A stretch of 64,000 nt of DNA from Liolophura sinensis (Eukaryota; Mollusca; Polyplacophora; Chitonida; Chitonidae). The stretch spans positions 4,549,246 to 4,613,245 of the forward strand of contig NC_088296.1 of NCBI RefSeq assembly GCF_032854445.1, given 5' to 3'. The translations under genes were made by a program, and so were the position numbers. The stretch's first letter is position 1. Each line of letters begins with the position of its first letter. Shown piece by piece: positions 33,024 to 45,600 of this stretch. Under the pieces are notes generated by a model. That model made no database searches. It was given only the letters and a program-made list of their open reading frames with translations, and had not been told where the DNA came from.

Positions 33024-33958
33024 TTAGATAAAGAGCATGTGTTGTATTAAAGTAGGCGATAATTTGTTGTGTGTAAAGGTCAAAACGTCATCTGTAAGCC
33101 TTCGTAATATTTTTTGTACTTCATTGTTTTTCTTTATTTGATGTGCTAGTTCTGAAGTAAAGTTAACCATTATATCCTCCAAACTTTGTAAGCTAGTCAC
33201 ATATGCTTGTAAAACGTCAATCATCTCTGAATTAGCATGAATTCCTTTGACAGCATTTCCCAGTCTATGGTGTACTTGGCTTATGAAAGAAGAAAAATGT
33301 TTATTATGCTGTTGTGTTATGGTAATCGATCTTAAATTTTGTTTTCTGATTGATTCAATATGTTGTTCAAGTATTTTCATATCACTGACAGTCGCAGTGC
33401 CGAAAAGAGTTTTGGATAGAGATTCCATAAATGGTAATAAGGATCTTTTTGTTCTAACCCTCTTCGATTGGGGCTTTTCAGGGATCAAATCCCTAATTTG
33501 ATCAACTTTTCGGTTAATCAGATTACTGCTAGTTAACCGTAGAGCATTTATGTGAGAAATGATTTGGTTTAGGGTGGCGCATATAGCAGCAGTGTGGTGC
33601 TCTTGACTACACAGTCACAGTTTTGTATCATCTACTTCTGTGGAATTGTAAAATCATAAGTATGGATTCGATAATCCTGCGCAGAGGCCATAGTTCCTAT
33701 ATCTTTGAACATAATGCCGTAATTTGGACATTGCACTGTATTAAGATTAGTATTTATGACTATCAGCTTGCGAATACTTCCAGATGTTTCTTCAAAGAGG
33801 AAGAAAAGAGGGCAAAGATTAGAGAACGGGACATGGGAATGGTGAACTACACTATACAGGGTGACCAATCCTGTTAGCACTATGGCACGATGTGTCGGTT
33901 GGCGTGTTGTACCGAGGTTGGGAAAAATAGGAGTAAGGATATCTGGAAGCAAGCGCAA
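33024..33958 (-). pseudogene. Envelope-like fusion protein of the element, broken
   Basis: Two frames. The upstream one (33632-33958) has an N-terminal hydrophobic segment. The downstream one (33024-33488) has a furin-type RTKR site followed by a hydrophobic stretch and a heptad-rich region, as in baculovirus-F/errantivirus-type envelope proteins. A stop separates them, and the C-terminal membrane anchor is not present before the final stop. Confidence 0.65.
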
Positions 33959-33998
33959 CTCGTGCCATCCGTGACTGATACCACATTCAAATTTCTCA

Positions 33999-34268
33999 TT
34001 AAATAAACTGTTTTAGCCTATGAGGTTTTCTTCGCTGTCGACCTGATGCCGTCCTGGACACATGAAAAGTCTGTCTTAGTTCTTGTGGAATGTTTCCGCA
34101 CACTCCTACGAATCCTCTACCTGACCTTTTCTCGTTATTAGATACTTTTTTACATTTCCATGTCGCTGTCCTTTGCGACTTCGGTTTTCTGGGAAGCAAT
34201 ATCTGTATCCTTTGTTGCGAGTGTTTGTTCACCACCAAGCTTATCAACGTATGGTTTAAGCCGAGCAT
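33999..34268 (-). other. 89-codon frame between integrase and env-like region
   Basis: Basic, low-complexity frame within the element, probably the degraded integrase C terminus or the start of the env-like reading frame. Confidence 0.3.
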
Positions 34269-34319
34269 TTATCAACGATTTATGGGAGAGTCCTCAGAAC
34301 ACTTCCTCAGTTTGAACGT

Positions 34320-35596
34320 GTGGTTAGGATGTGCCACTGTGATGTAATATGGTCCTACCCATTTATTAGTTAATTTACTCGATTTCCCTATTTTAACCTT
34401 ATGATCGAACAACCATGCCTTTTGATCTACCATTAACCTGGTTGCTCTGGATGTTTTGTCAAATTAAGTTTTACTTTTATTTGTGCTCTCTGAATATTTT
34501 CAGTTGTGATCTTCTCCATGTGCTTTAAGTTCTCTATTAAGCATTCAAAATACTGTTTAGCATCTTTTCCTAACGTTTCTTTGGGAATTTTCTCGGTATC
34601 AAAATTCATGTTCATCCGTTTGCCAAACGTAAGTTCAAATGGTGAGTGTCCTGTTGAATTGACACAGGGAGACATGCGCAGAGCCATCATTATTCCTGGC
34701 AACAGGGACGGCCAGTTGTCATGGGATGGGGTAATGTAAGCACGCATCATCGGCATGATGGTCCTACTCTGTCGTTCACAAGTCGAATTAGTTTGAGGAT
34801 GATACGAACTGGTGTGAATTCTTTTCACTTCAAGAAGTTCACACACGGCACTAACTAATTTTGACATAAAATTTCTGCCTCTATCTGAAATAAAGGCAAG
34901 TGGTGCACCATAGCGAGTAAAAATTTGCTCATACAGTACTTTTGCTACTTCCGTGGCTTCGTGCGTGTTTAAGGCGAATGCCTCTGGCCGTCGTGTAGAG
35001 CTGTCAGTAACTAAGAGGATGTGTTTAAACTCCCCTGGTGTTGTTGTCAATGGCCGTATGAAGTCTATGTGTCATCGGCTGAATGCCGACGTGACCGGCA
35101 TTGAAGTCAGAGGTGCATTACTGGCATGAGGATGGTTTTTGATTTGCTGACAGACATTACAACTTAAGATGTAGTCTTTGATATCTTGATACATTCTTGG
35201 CCAGGAATACTTATCTCTCACTGATACAAACGTTAACGATACCCCTTTGGGGCAGCCTCCTGTTTTGGCATTATGGTAGCAGGCAAGTACGTTGGGTATG
35301 AGCGTTGTAGGTAGGGCTACCTGTGCAAAGCGTTCTGCTTTGATTAGGTTTTTAGATCGTGGCTGGAAGAAATGATACAATATGCCGTCAAAAAGATCAA
35401 AGTGTGAAGATATATGAACAACAGACTTGATTTTCCCGTCATCATCCAATGGCCTATCGGGTTCTAAATAGATTATCATATCTTTAAAATCCTGACACTC
35501 CCTTTGCAAGTGTTTTTCTCTGCTGGAGATCTCGCTTAAAGGGTATTCTAATGGATGCTCTTCTGATGGATCTATCGTTGCAACGCTGAAAAACAT
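34320..35596 (-). pseudogene. Ty3/gypsy integrase
   Basis: H-H-C-C finger (CYHNAKTGGC to CNVCQQIK), then a catalytic core with TDSSTRRPEAFAL, ISDRGRNFMSKL, and SYHPQTNSTCERQSRT carrying the D,D,E residues. It spans two frames with a break at ~35060. Past a stop at ~34433, another frame continues to KWVGPYYI, a GPY/F module. Confidence 0.85.
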
Positions 35597-36206
35597 TGTT
35601 CAAGTGAGAAAGGTGCATGTCAAAGGTTTGGTTAAAAAGCAAAATGTCATCAATGTAGACTAATGCATATTTCCAGTGGATGCTTTTAAGTACTTGGCTC
35701 ATAACTAGTTGGAAAGTCATCGGGGAATTCATCAAGCCGAATGGCATTCTAGTCCATGCGTAAATTCCCGAATGAACGGTGAAAGCTGCTTTGTGTCTCG
35801 TCGTAGGGTCCATAGCTATTTGCCAAAATCCACTAGCTAGATCAAGAGAACTAAAATAATTTGCCTTAGATTGACCTATAGCATCGAACACATCGTTCAG
35901 TATGGATATTGGGAATGACACTGGTTGTGTGACAGCATTAAGTTTCCGATAATCAACTGCGATCCTGCATTCGCCGCATTTCTTTTTCACCATGACAACA
36001 GGGCTATGCCATTTTGAGCTAGACGGAACAATAATGTTATTTGCTCTCATCTCGTCTACTTGTTTGTCGATTTCGGCTTTGGTAACTGGCCCCTGCCTGT
36101 ATGGTGTCAGGCGTAGTGGACGAGCAGTTCCAGTTTGAATGTGGTGATAGTAAAGTGGAGTTTTCTCCAGTTTCACTCTGGATATTTCGGGAGAATGTGT
36201 CTGCAT
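35484..36206 (-). pseudogene. Ty3/gypsy reverse transcriptase, 3'-truncated
   Basis: The 240-codon frame has the RT landmarks PSSSKWHSPVVMVKKK, RIAVDYRKLN, FSSLDLASGFWQIAMD, AFTVHSGIYAWTRMPFGLMN and the catalytic YIDD (35646-35657). After HLSHLNNVFQR the thumb, connection and RNase H are missing. Confidence 0.9.
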
Positions 36207-36734
36207 TGTTTTTCAGCAGGTCTAACAGCCTTTGTTTTTGTTTCTGATTTAAATCTGAATTTGACAAGTCAAATAACGTTTCCTTCCCAGTATCATCTTT
36301 TGCGTCTATAGACGAGATCAAAGGGATACAGTGAGAGGGATTTCCACTGTTTTCTGTAATCGGTTTTATCGTACTCTCAGCTACTTCCCAGACTTGAGCT
36401 ATGACTTTATTAACTGGAATTCGTTTGGCTTGATCTGTCTGGTTAAGAAGGGTAAACCATGCCTTACCATTATGTATTTTAACAAGACTTCTTCCGGCTG
36501 CAAAAATAAATTTTAGTAATAGAGATTTAACAGGTTCTAACAGTACAATAGTGTTTGGTTTGTGTTTGGAAATGCGTACTGGAATCGTTTGCTGCGAGTT
36601 AGGTGAACTAGTCATGCTTGATATTGTTGGTTTTTTGTTGGTAGATCTATTTTTACCCCATTTTTTTTCTAGAAAATCCATTCCTATTATCAGTGAATGA
36701 TGCAAATATTCAAATACGTGAAATTCAAAGTTAA
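36037..36734 (-). pseudogene. Protease C-terminal remnant and linker
   Basis: HSLIIGMDFLEKKWG matches the conserved end of retropepsins (IxGxDFL). The active-site DTG/DSG part is absent upstream. The linker to RT follows, with an open frame of 222 codons. Confidence 0.7.
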
Positions 36735-37135
36735 ATTCTTTCTGCTACACGGGCACGTTTTCTCAGCTCTTCCACTGTTTGTGGATTGTTCTTAATTACA
36801 TAGCTTTTTTAAATGTGGTTGTTGCATCCGGTATGGGCTTATTTACTGTGAGCTGCCGGGCACGAGGAAAGTAGTCTATCACGGACTTGTGCGGTCCTTG
36901 TACAGTTGCTGTGGCCGGAATCTCTACTAAATTGCGGTCTTGTGGAAAAGCAGTCCGGAAAGCTCTTACTAACACAGTCCAGTCACTTTTCGTGCCTTAT
37001 GTTTGACTCTTGTACCACTGGGTTGCATAAGTTGACAGATGAAAGAGAAATATTGCAACCTTTTGTTTGTCAACTGTGTTGTGGAAGGTACAGAACCGAT
37101 GAAACATTTCCAACCAGCTCTCTCCGTTTTGGGAG
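36735..37135 (-). pseudogene. gag remnant of the Ty3/gypsy element
   Basis: Minus-strand frames, with one shift, show capsid-like text: FHRFCTFHNTVDKQKVAIF, then FRTAFPQDRNLVEIP, VIDYFPRARQ and VEELRKRARVAERI. A stop and an abrupt switch to protease sequence follow at ~36735. Confidence 0.65.
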
Positions 37136-38130
37136 GTACGCTTGTGTTGGTGACCTAATCTCTAATCACCGTCTGATTAGACATGGTAACCACAGGACTA
37201 CTGATTATTAAACAAACCCAAATTAAGGCGAGGCCATCAGGCTTGCACTGATTTCAACAATGTACCTAATAAATGAATATTAATAAGTTTTACGCATTTA
37301 GTATGATAAAATAATACACATCTTAATTGTTAAAAAATAAGACCATATTGGTATATAAAAATACACATTTAATTCATATATGATACTCACGTGATACGCA
37401 TATGAACATATAATAATTCTTTACTTTAATATATCTATGTAATACCTAACTGATATCACAATTTATTCACATGTTCTATGAACATAGAATTACACAATAA
37501 TTCTTTACATCAATATGTTTATGTAACACCTAACCTATGCCGATATGTGCATGCACACTTATTTCAAATGTGGATATGTACGTAAAATCATAGAATAACT
37601 CTTTACATTAATATAAATATATAATACATAATTGGTATTCACATGGACCCTCTCCTATAACAATTGTCCTTAATATATATATATATATATATATATACAT
37701 ACAATGCAACACATGCATAGATAAAGAGGTTGAGAATCAGTTGTTGTGTTTTCCCACATCACTGAGGCCCCATTGACCTCGGCGCTGTTCAAGATTTCAG
37801 TGCAAATTTTGTCGGTGGTGGCAGTGATGTGCAGAAAACGTAGACAGTGGCACATGTGATGTAGGGAATATGGCACATTTAAACGTTATGTATAAGAGAA
37901 CGCTACAAATCTTGTTTGCCTAACCTTGTTAGGCACGAGAACGGAGCAAATCCTGCGTAAATAAGAGCGATAGGTTTTCAAATAACGTAACGTTATTTAC
38001 CAATGTATGATATTCCGGTACTGAAGGTATTGATTGCATAAGCGAGATACATATAATAACAATACGTCAGTGATAAACAATGGCTGGAATAAAGGTCTTA
38101 ACGAGTTTGTCCTATACCGTTAACGCAAAA
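37136..38130. other. AT-rich sequence with weak repeats
   Basis: At 37330-37665 a degenerate ~85-95-bp repeat (aataattctttac, then ctatgtaatacctaac) occurs three times. (AT)n lies at 37673-37697. No gene. LTR remnants of the neighbouring element could hide here but are not recognisable. Confidence 0.55.
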
Positions 38131-38138
38131 CAACTTAT

Positions 38139-38355
38139 GGGGCCTACGTGGCCGAGGAAGGTAACATGCGGTCGCTGTGAGTTCATGTCCAGCTCATGCT
38201 GGTTTAATCTTCGGTCGAAAGTGGCAAGGTTTGTCATCAACCTGCAGATGGTGGTGGGCTTTCCCGGGCTCTGCTCGGTTTCCTCCCACCATAAGGCTGG
38301 CCGCCGTCTTAAAAGTGAAATATTCTGAAGTACGGCGTAAAATACCAATCAAATA

Positions 38356-38386
<31 letters not shown>

Positions 38387-38388
38387 TA
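38139..38388 (+). mobile_element. SINE family A with (aat)n tail
   Basis: Head gggcctacgtggccgaggaa (A box decayed), B box gagttcatgtcc, full 3' part, then a tail of about ten aat triplets. Confidence 0.88.
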
Positions 38389-38879
38389 CCTATATCGTAG
38401 GATAGCGGACATGACGTAATATACTATGCAGAGGGTTGCGTTTATCTGAAAATAATGAGTTACTGTAAATATGTAAAATCGAATGTGTAAATACCAATAC
38501 TTATATTTATAATAAATACAGTATAGATATATATTACTTGTCGAAGATTTGTTAGCAATTTACTTCAATTTTCTTGGACATAATAATAATTAAGATAAAT
38601 TTCTTCTATAGAATTGCGGAATTCTAATTGTTGATTTCTAGCATGTCTATTGTTGTAGTGACAGGTGTTTTCCAACGTGATCTGATGCAATTAATAACTC
38701 GTGGGGAAATCAATGTATGTTGTCCAGTTCAGCTTTAAAAAATATCTAAGAATTTAAATTTTTGGACATTTATTTGAAATAGTTATCAAATTGTTAATGA
38801 CTTTTTTCTTAGTTAGCGGTAATATAACCGTATATGTTAGTTAACTGACGCCTAGAGATAAATGATTTCTACAAAGTTA

Positions 38880-39450
38880 ACTATTGAGCTTCCCTAGCTC
38901 TCAGGACATTGTATTTACAGCAGTCGTAGTGCTGTTTAAAGAGAAAATCTAACTGGCATCACCAGCAAAATGAATGAACGGAAGAACAGTAGTCGCTTCG
39001 GAAATGTCGTTTGTGCGCAAGTGAAGTGGAGAGGCCCAAGAATGGAACCCTGTGATACGCCACATTTTAGAGGATGACATTCAGGAAAACTGCTGTTGAC
39101 AGAAAAACACTGAAACTGTCAGATAAGTTACTTTTAACCTAGTTTTTGCACGCACGCTGAAACCCATACTATTCGATTTTTTTAAGCAAGTTGTGGTTAA
39201 CATTATGGAAAGCTTTGGATAAATGAAGATAACTAACCATATATAATGTTTCCAGAAAATGATACCTGGCATATAAAAAGAGTTTTTCAAATATTACTAA
39301 AGCCGGTAAGCAGTGGTATTGGTCCATAATTTGTAAAGGTGATAGGTGTGCCTGCTTTAAATATTGGCAAAATTTTTCCAAAGTTTAAATATTCTGGCAC
39401 AGTTCCCGACGAAGAAGTTCAAGGAGGAACAAGACTGGAGATCTACTGTA
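38880..39450 (-). pseudogene. Second LINE RT relic
   Basis: Minus-strand fragments, in order: VPEYLNFGKILPIFKAG, a decayed NYRPIS block, LSKAFHNVNHNLL and CGVSQGSILGPL. They are spread over several frames. It is the same clade as 14766-15420 but older. Confidence 0.7.
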
Positions 39451-40314
39451 ACAGATTTTACCTCAGAAAGTGTGAAAACTTGAAAAGAGGAATTGCTGTG
39501 TAATTTAGGGATCTTCAAGACAATTTGAGAATTCTGTCTGGTCTTGGGGAATACTTGAATGGAATTTCAACAGACTCTAGCTGAAATATTTCTTAAACTT
39601 GTTGTAGATTAATTTCAGTTAAACCGTTTAAAATCTGCCTAACAATATTAAAAGACAGCGACAATCAAGCAGTAGTCGTCTAACTAAGAAGTGAATTAAT
39701 CTGTTGGTTTATTGTTTTACAGGTACGTCTTTATGTTTGGTTTATATTTGTTAAATGCATTAGTGATGTTTTTCCGTTCTATGCCAAGAGTAACACTGAT
39801 GCAGTGTCCTGGTCAATAAGTGAGTGAGTTTGAAAATTAAACTTCGCAAGCCTAATAAACAGGTGTTTCCAAACTTGCCTGTGACCGTCCAGAATGGGAA
39901 CGTTCTCTGACGCCGGGCCAGTGCTACAATCAATCGCCGGTGATAAGACATGCGGCTTCTAACTTCCTTTTCAGTTAACACTGCTTGAAGCATAGTAATT
40001 CCTTGACAATGTTGATTAAATGTCAGGCGTGACATGGCGTCGTGCTGTTTTCAAACTGAACGGTTGAACTTTTTGCCACGACTTGAATCAGACGTTCTAA
40101 CGACAAATAAAACTGGCGGATCAGGGTAAACCGAGACATTAAAGTGTCACGTGGTCCATACCCGTCATGTACTTCATAACCTCCCGTCAAAGTTAGTTTA
40201 TGAGCGAATGCACTTCCAATAGATTGATTGATCGTTTGTAATATCCTGTTTAGATGTCGACGTTTTAAATATAGGCGTTGTTTTTGCCAGGTGCTGAAGT
40301 GTTAAGAACGTTCA
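39451..40314. other. No gene recognised
   Basis: Possibly more LINE 5' sequence at the left. Short frames without domains. Confidence 0.4.
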
Positions 40315-40617
40315 AAAGGAAGGACTTCGGGTTTAGCGTCGTACTTAAATTTTTCAGTTATATGACGACGAACTAGTCCTTAGAGTGCATGTGATGTGCC
40401 TCCTTATCGCTCTTTTATCTAGTGCTGCTTCACTACGACTTCTGCTCTAAGTTAGCCGCCTCGCCCGAGCCATTATGACGATACGGGTCAACCGGTCGTT
40501 GCACTATCCCCTAAATGCTGAACGCCAAGCGAGGAAGTTGCAACGTCTTCTTTTAAGGTCTTAAATGTGACCCGACCCAGGAACAGACGCTGTACCAACT
40601 GAACTATCGGGGCTCGA
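40315..40617 (-). mobile_element. SINE family B copy
   Basis: Minus copy from tttagcgtcgtacttaaatt to the tRNA-like head (gagccccgatagttcagttg). About 85% similar by eye to 6718-7080 with small deletions. Confidence 0.85.
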
Positions 40618-40998
40618 AGTTAAAGAAGTTACTGTCATATCCATACAACAAATTCCATAGCCCAGGCCTATTTACCAATCCAATTCATCCAAATACTGTG
40701 CAGATTCTATACAAATGATGTGTGCAAGAAGCGCGCGTTAATGTTTTTTTAACATCGATTGTGGGTAAATTCAGCTGTATAAGGTTTACAATCGATTGTA
40801 ACTACAATCCATTTGTGCGTGCACGCGTCCAGGCCAGCATGGATCTACAGAAACTCCATATCCACCGATAAGAGACAGATACTCATATCGAAATCTCTCA
40901 GGAAACTCGAAGTATTAAAGCTGCCGCACCGTACTTTTTATTTGTGTGGATCGAAGAGGAATTTCTCCACCCACATAGCCTTGACTGCTATCTAAGTG

Positions 40999-41204
40999 AA
41001 AAGACCGAGGGGTTAGTGTGCTATAGCGCAGTACAGTGACCTTGGTACTCTCTCAGCAATGCGGTCATTATGTAATGTTGGAAGGGAAGGAAGACATGGG
41101 AAGGTCTGCTAGGACACTGCAGATGGTCACGCTCCCACCATAATGCTGACCGCTGTAGCGAATATCCTTGACAATTTTTCGTAAAACACTAATAAAATAA
41201 ATGA
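40999..41204 (+). mobile_element. Degenerate SINE A
   Basis: ctctcagcaatgcggtcatt, gggaaggtctgctaggacac, ctcccaccataatgctgacc and the taaaacactaataaaataaa tail. Confidence 0.7.
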
Positions 41205-41818
41205 ATCATATTTGCGCTGATCAAGGACCGCTCCCTCCTTCCCCCACAGAACTGACCGCCATCGTATCAGAGAAAAGGCCGAGTGGTTATACGGTGCTAG
41301 CTGAGCACAATGAACCTCCCACCAGTACAGTCGCTGTGAAGTCCAACTCTTCGTACACGTGGCAAGGTCTGCCAGTAGGTCACAGGCCCCCATTAATTTT
41401 CTATAAGCGTCAGTGTTAGCGTTTAGCCCTATAGCTCAGTCCCAAACATTTCGTGACCAATAAGTTTTGATGCACACCTGTGAGATAAAAATCTTGACAT
41501 AGGCTGACCGTCAAAATCTGGAGTCTTTCTATGCCGGGGCAGCTGGGAGGGGTGCCTAGCAACGCCAAGGGGACGTCACTCGCAGCCTCATCACTACCTC
41601 ACACCTTGTGTCCTCTCGCCCAGAATTTCACAGTTTCATCAATAAACATCATACCTCCTGAACGTTTAGACAGTTTCCGGCATGTTAATACCAAGCATGC
41701 ACCTGTACACCAAAAACGGCCGACTGGGGGCCAGAAAAGACTTTATACCCTAAAATACACAGAAGTACATTCGTACCGAACCCGAAAAACGGAAGTTGTA
41801 ATGGGGGTCTGTGTCCAG

Positions 41819-41930
41819 TAACCCGTAGATTGTCGTCTCCCTCAGGCTCTGCCTGGTTGGCCTCCGTCGTATAAATGAAATATTTTTGAGTACATACGGC
41901 GTAAAACACCAATCAAATAAACAAAACAAA
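41819..41930 (+). mobile_element. SINE A 3' fragment
   Basis: ctcaggctctgcctggttgg, cctccgtcgtataaatgaaa and the ggcgtaaaacaccaatcaaa tail. Confidence 0.8.
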
Positions 41931-42062
41931 ATATAAGTGAACAAATTCTTCAGTGTGGAATTAAGCTACAATCCAATCAATCCAAAAATGTGTGCATTTC
42001 GAAGGTGATCATTAAATTGATTGTGGTCAATGTAAAGTGCTAGCTGAAAAGAATAACGAGTT

Positions 42063-42175
42063 AACTGTTTGGTTGGTTAGTTGAGTGGTTGGTTGGGTAG
42101 TTGGGTGGTAAATTGAGTGGTTGGGTGGTTGGGAGGTTGATTGCATGGTTGAGAAGCTAGGTAGTTGGGTAGTTG
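42063..42175. repeat. (ggttg/ggtgg)n G/T-rich tract
   Basis: Repeats of ggttgggtagttgggtgg. Low complexity. Confidence 0.8.
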
Positions 42176-42349
42176 GACCCTTTGTGAATGGGTGGAAACG
42201 TCAGGAAAAGAAGGCTCACTGATGACTTCGGTGTTTTGCTGTCTAACAGTCCAGTGTTTATGCTATCTTGGAGCTAGGCACGTAATCTCCGACAAACTTC
42301 ATGCTAGACGACGTAAACTGTGTTTGTCTGCAACAAGGCAAACGAGAAC

Positions 42350-44510
42350 GGCCTAGCTGGCACGAACACAGATCTGTGCTTAGCGTCAATGTCTCGAAGA
42401 CGGCCTACATGGCGCAGATACACATCTGTGCTTACTAGTGTCAAGGCCCCGAGGACGGCCTACATGGCATAGACACAGATCTGTGCATGTTGGCGTCAAG
42501 GCCCCGAGGACGGTCCAGATGGTGCAGACACAAATCTGTGTTTGTTGGCGTCAAGGCCCCGAGGACGGTCCAGATGGTACAGACACAGATCTGTGCTTGT
42601 TAGCGTTACGGCACCGAGGATGGTACAGATGATACGGACACAGATCTGTACTTGTTAGCGTCGAGGCTTCGAGGACAGCCCATATGGGGCAGACACAGAT
42701 CATTTCTTGTCAACGCCAAGGCCTGGAGAACGGGGCTCTGTGTTTAGGCCTAGATATCACTGACACAAATCTGTTCTTGTTAGCGTCTAGGCCTCGAAGA
42801 CGGCCTAGATGGTACTCTCACAGATCTGTTCTTGCTAGCGTTAAGGCCCCGAGGACGGCCTAGATGGTGGAGACACAATCCTGTGCTTGTTACCGTCTAG
42901 GCCCCGAGGATGGCCTAGAAGGCACAGTCGCAGATCTGTGCTTGTTGGCGTCAAGGCCTCGAGGATGGCCTACAGGATATAGACACAGATCTGTTCCTGT
43001 TAGCGTCAAGTTCTCGAGGATGGCCTAGGTGGCACAGACACCGATCTGTGCTTGGTAGCGTCGAGGCCCCGAGGACGGCCTAGATGATACTGACACTGAT
43101 CTGTGCTTGTTAGCATAAAGACGCCGAGGACGGCCTAGATGGTACTGAGAAAGATCTGTGCTTGTTAGCATCGAGTCCCCAAGGATGGCCTAGATGGTAC
43201 AGACGCAGATCTTTGCTTGTTGGCGTCGAGGCCCCGAGGACGGCCTAGATGGTACAGACACAGATCTGTGCTCGTTAGCGTCGATGACGGCCTAGGTGGC
43301 ACAGACACCGATCTGTGCTTGTTAGCATAAAGACGCCGAGGACGGCCTAGATGGTACTGAGAAAAATCTGTGCTTGTTAGCATCGAGTCCCCAAGGATGG
43401 CTTAGATGGTACAGACGCAGATCTTTGCTTGTTGGTGTCGAGGCCCCGAGGACGGCCTAGATGGTACAGACACAGATCTGTGCTTGATAGCGTCGGGGCC
43501 CCAAGGATGGCCTAGATTACACAGACACAGATCTGTGCTTGTTTGCGTCAAGACCTCGAGGATGGCCTACATGGTACTCACACAGATATGTTCTTGTTAG
43601 CATCAAGGTCCCGAGGACGGCCTAGATGGTATAGACACAGACCTGTGCTTGTTAGCGTCAAGGCCTCGAGGATGGCCTAGATGGTATAGACACAGACCTG
43701 TGCTTGTTAGCGTCAAGGCCTCGAGGATGGCCTACATAGTATAGACACAGATCTGTTCCTGTTAGCATCAAGGCCCCGAGGACGGCCTAGATGATACTGA
43801 CACTGATTTGTGCTTGTTAGCGTAAAGACGCCGAGGACGGCCTAGATGGTACTGAGACAGATCTGTGCTTGTTAGCGTCGAGTCCCCAAGGATCGCCTAG
43901 ATGGTACTGACACAGATCGGTGCTTGTTGGCGTCGAGGCCCCGAGGACGGCCTAGATGGTACTGAGACAGATCTGTGCTTGTTAGCGTCGAGTCCCCAAG
44001 GATCGCCTAGATGGTATAGACACAGATCTGTGCTTGATAGCGTCTAGGCTCCAAGGATGGTTTCGATGACACAGACACAGATCTGTGCTTGTTAGCGTCA
44101 AGGCCTCAAGGATGGCCTAGATGGTACAGACACAGATCTGTTCCTGTTAGCATCAAGGCCCCGAGGATGGCGTACATGGTATGGACACAGATCTGTGCTT
44201 GTTAGCGTCAAGGCCTAGATGGTATAGACAAAGATCTGTTTCTGTTAGCGTCAAGGCACCGAGGACGGCCTACATGGTATAGACACAGATCTGTGCTTGT
44301 TAGCATCAAAGCACCGAGGATGGCCTAGATGGTACAGACATAGATCTGTTCCTGTTAACATCAAGGCCCCGAGGACGGCCTAGATGGTACAGACACAGAT
44401 CTGTGCTTGTTAGCGTCAAGGCCTCGAGGATGGCCTAGATGGTAATCACACAGATCTGTTCCTGTTAGCATCAAGGCACCGAGGACGGCCTAGATGGTAC
44501 AGACACTGAT
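42350..44510. repeat. Satellite-like array, ~55-bp unit
   Basis: About 39 units: gttagcgtcaaggccccgag, gacggcctagatggtacag, acacagatctgtgctt. Each unit holds the palindrome cacagatctgtg. Occasional units are shortened. All open frames through it are incidental. Confidence 0.95.
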
Positions 44511-44904
44511 TTGTTTTGTATCAGTGTTCTCTACAGTGTCTGTGGGAAGTGCTATATACCGGAGTGATATATGCTGCACGCCTTCTGAAGACAAGAATTA
44601 TATGTTACCTGAACTTTTCACAACAATTTAAAATGTTTATTAACAGAGACTAATTCAAACACCTTGAAACTTTTCCATGCAATTAACGATGCATTTTGGA
44701 TGAGATGTTGTACATGATATGCAGGAAAAAGTGAATACAACGCATGGGTACTCATGGAAAACAGGAAACCTGTGTGAATGTATACCAGGGGAGATAAAAC
44801 GTTTTGTCTTGAAAATCCATGAATCCTAAATATATATTCATTCAAGATATATTTCATAAATTCGGTTTTGATTCAGTAAGGATTCAAGATTGTTTATAAA
44901 TGTT

Positions 44905-45060
44905 AAAACACAATATCTTGTTAGTTTGTTAGAATTAATAGAATACGTATGTTATATTTAACAGAATAATCTGTTACCACAGTAGAATTCATTCTAGTAT
45001 CACTCAGGCAACATACTTTTCGTTAAAATTGAGAAATTAATTTTTCGAATGTATTGTCAC
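44905..45060. mobile_element. MITE-like element, same family as 8640-8892
   Basis: Shares ttctagtatcactcaggcaa and gttaaaattgagaaattaat with the right part of the 8640 copy. Degenerate. Confidence 0.45.
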
Positions 45061-45124
45061 TAACTTTTCATTTATGCGACGGAGGTCAGATTTATGGTGG
45101 GAAAAAATCTTTATCTTCCAAATC

Positions 45125-45265
45125 TATATCTGATCTCCGTCTGTACTATCTGGACCGTCCTCGGGGCCTTGACGCTAACAAGCACAGGTCTGTGCCTGTA
45201 CCATCTAGGCCGTCCTCGGGGCCTTGACGCCAACAAGTACAGATCTGTGTCTGTACCACCTTGCG
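45125..45265 (-). repeat. Two to three satellite units in inverted orientation
   Basis: ggaccgtcctcggggccttg, acgctaacaagcacaggtct and one more unit are the reverse complement of the 42.35-44.51 kb unit, ~620 bp beyond its end. Confidence 0.9.
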
Positions 45266-45532
45266 CCTGCAAGTGTGATTTTCTTGGGTACAGCTATCAT
45301 CAGCACTAATCAGTTATTCTGTGGATTGTGTCGTATATTTATCCACTGACTCCGAACCTTGGGATATTTGTGCCTTATTTCGGATAACAGAACGACTTCT
45401 TCTTTTAAAACACGCAGGTTATAATATCTTATAGATTGTTTGAAAAGTGTGGACGGTAGCTTACAAATGTGATTCATCATTTCTTAAATCCGTGAATTCA
45501 AGCGTAAGGATGTGCACCAGTGTAATGCTGTA

Positions 45533-45535
<3 letters not shown>

Positions 45536-45597
<62 letters not shown>
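45536..45597. repeat. (AT)31 microsatellite
   Basis: Perfect alternating AT over 62 bases. Confidence 0.98.

Positions 45598-45600
<3 letters not shown>

Larger units (their letters stand above)
33024..37135 (-). mobile_element. Ty3/gypsy (errantivirus-like) element with env, decayed
   Basis: On the minus strand the order is gag remnant (~37135-36735), retropepsin C-terminal remnant, reverse transcriptase, integrase, then an envelope-like frame. This is the layout of env-bearing Ty3/gypsy retroelements (Metaviridae, errantivirus-like). Frames are interrupted by stops and shifts. Only ~370 nt separate the RT catalytic motif from the integrase zinc finger, so the RT C terminus and RNase H are deleted. 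The nucleocapsid and most of the protease are also missing. No flanking LTRs were recognised. Not autonomous. Confidence 0.85.

Noticed and set aside
33999-34347. Plus- and minus-strand frames between integrase and env as separate genes
   Set aside because: They lie inside the Ty3/gypsy element and align with degraded integrase C-terminal sequence.
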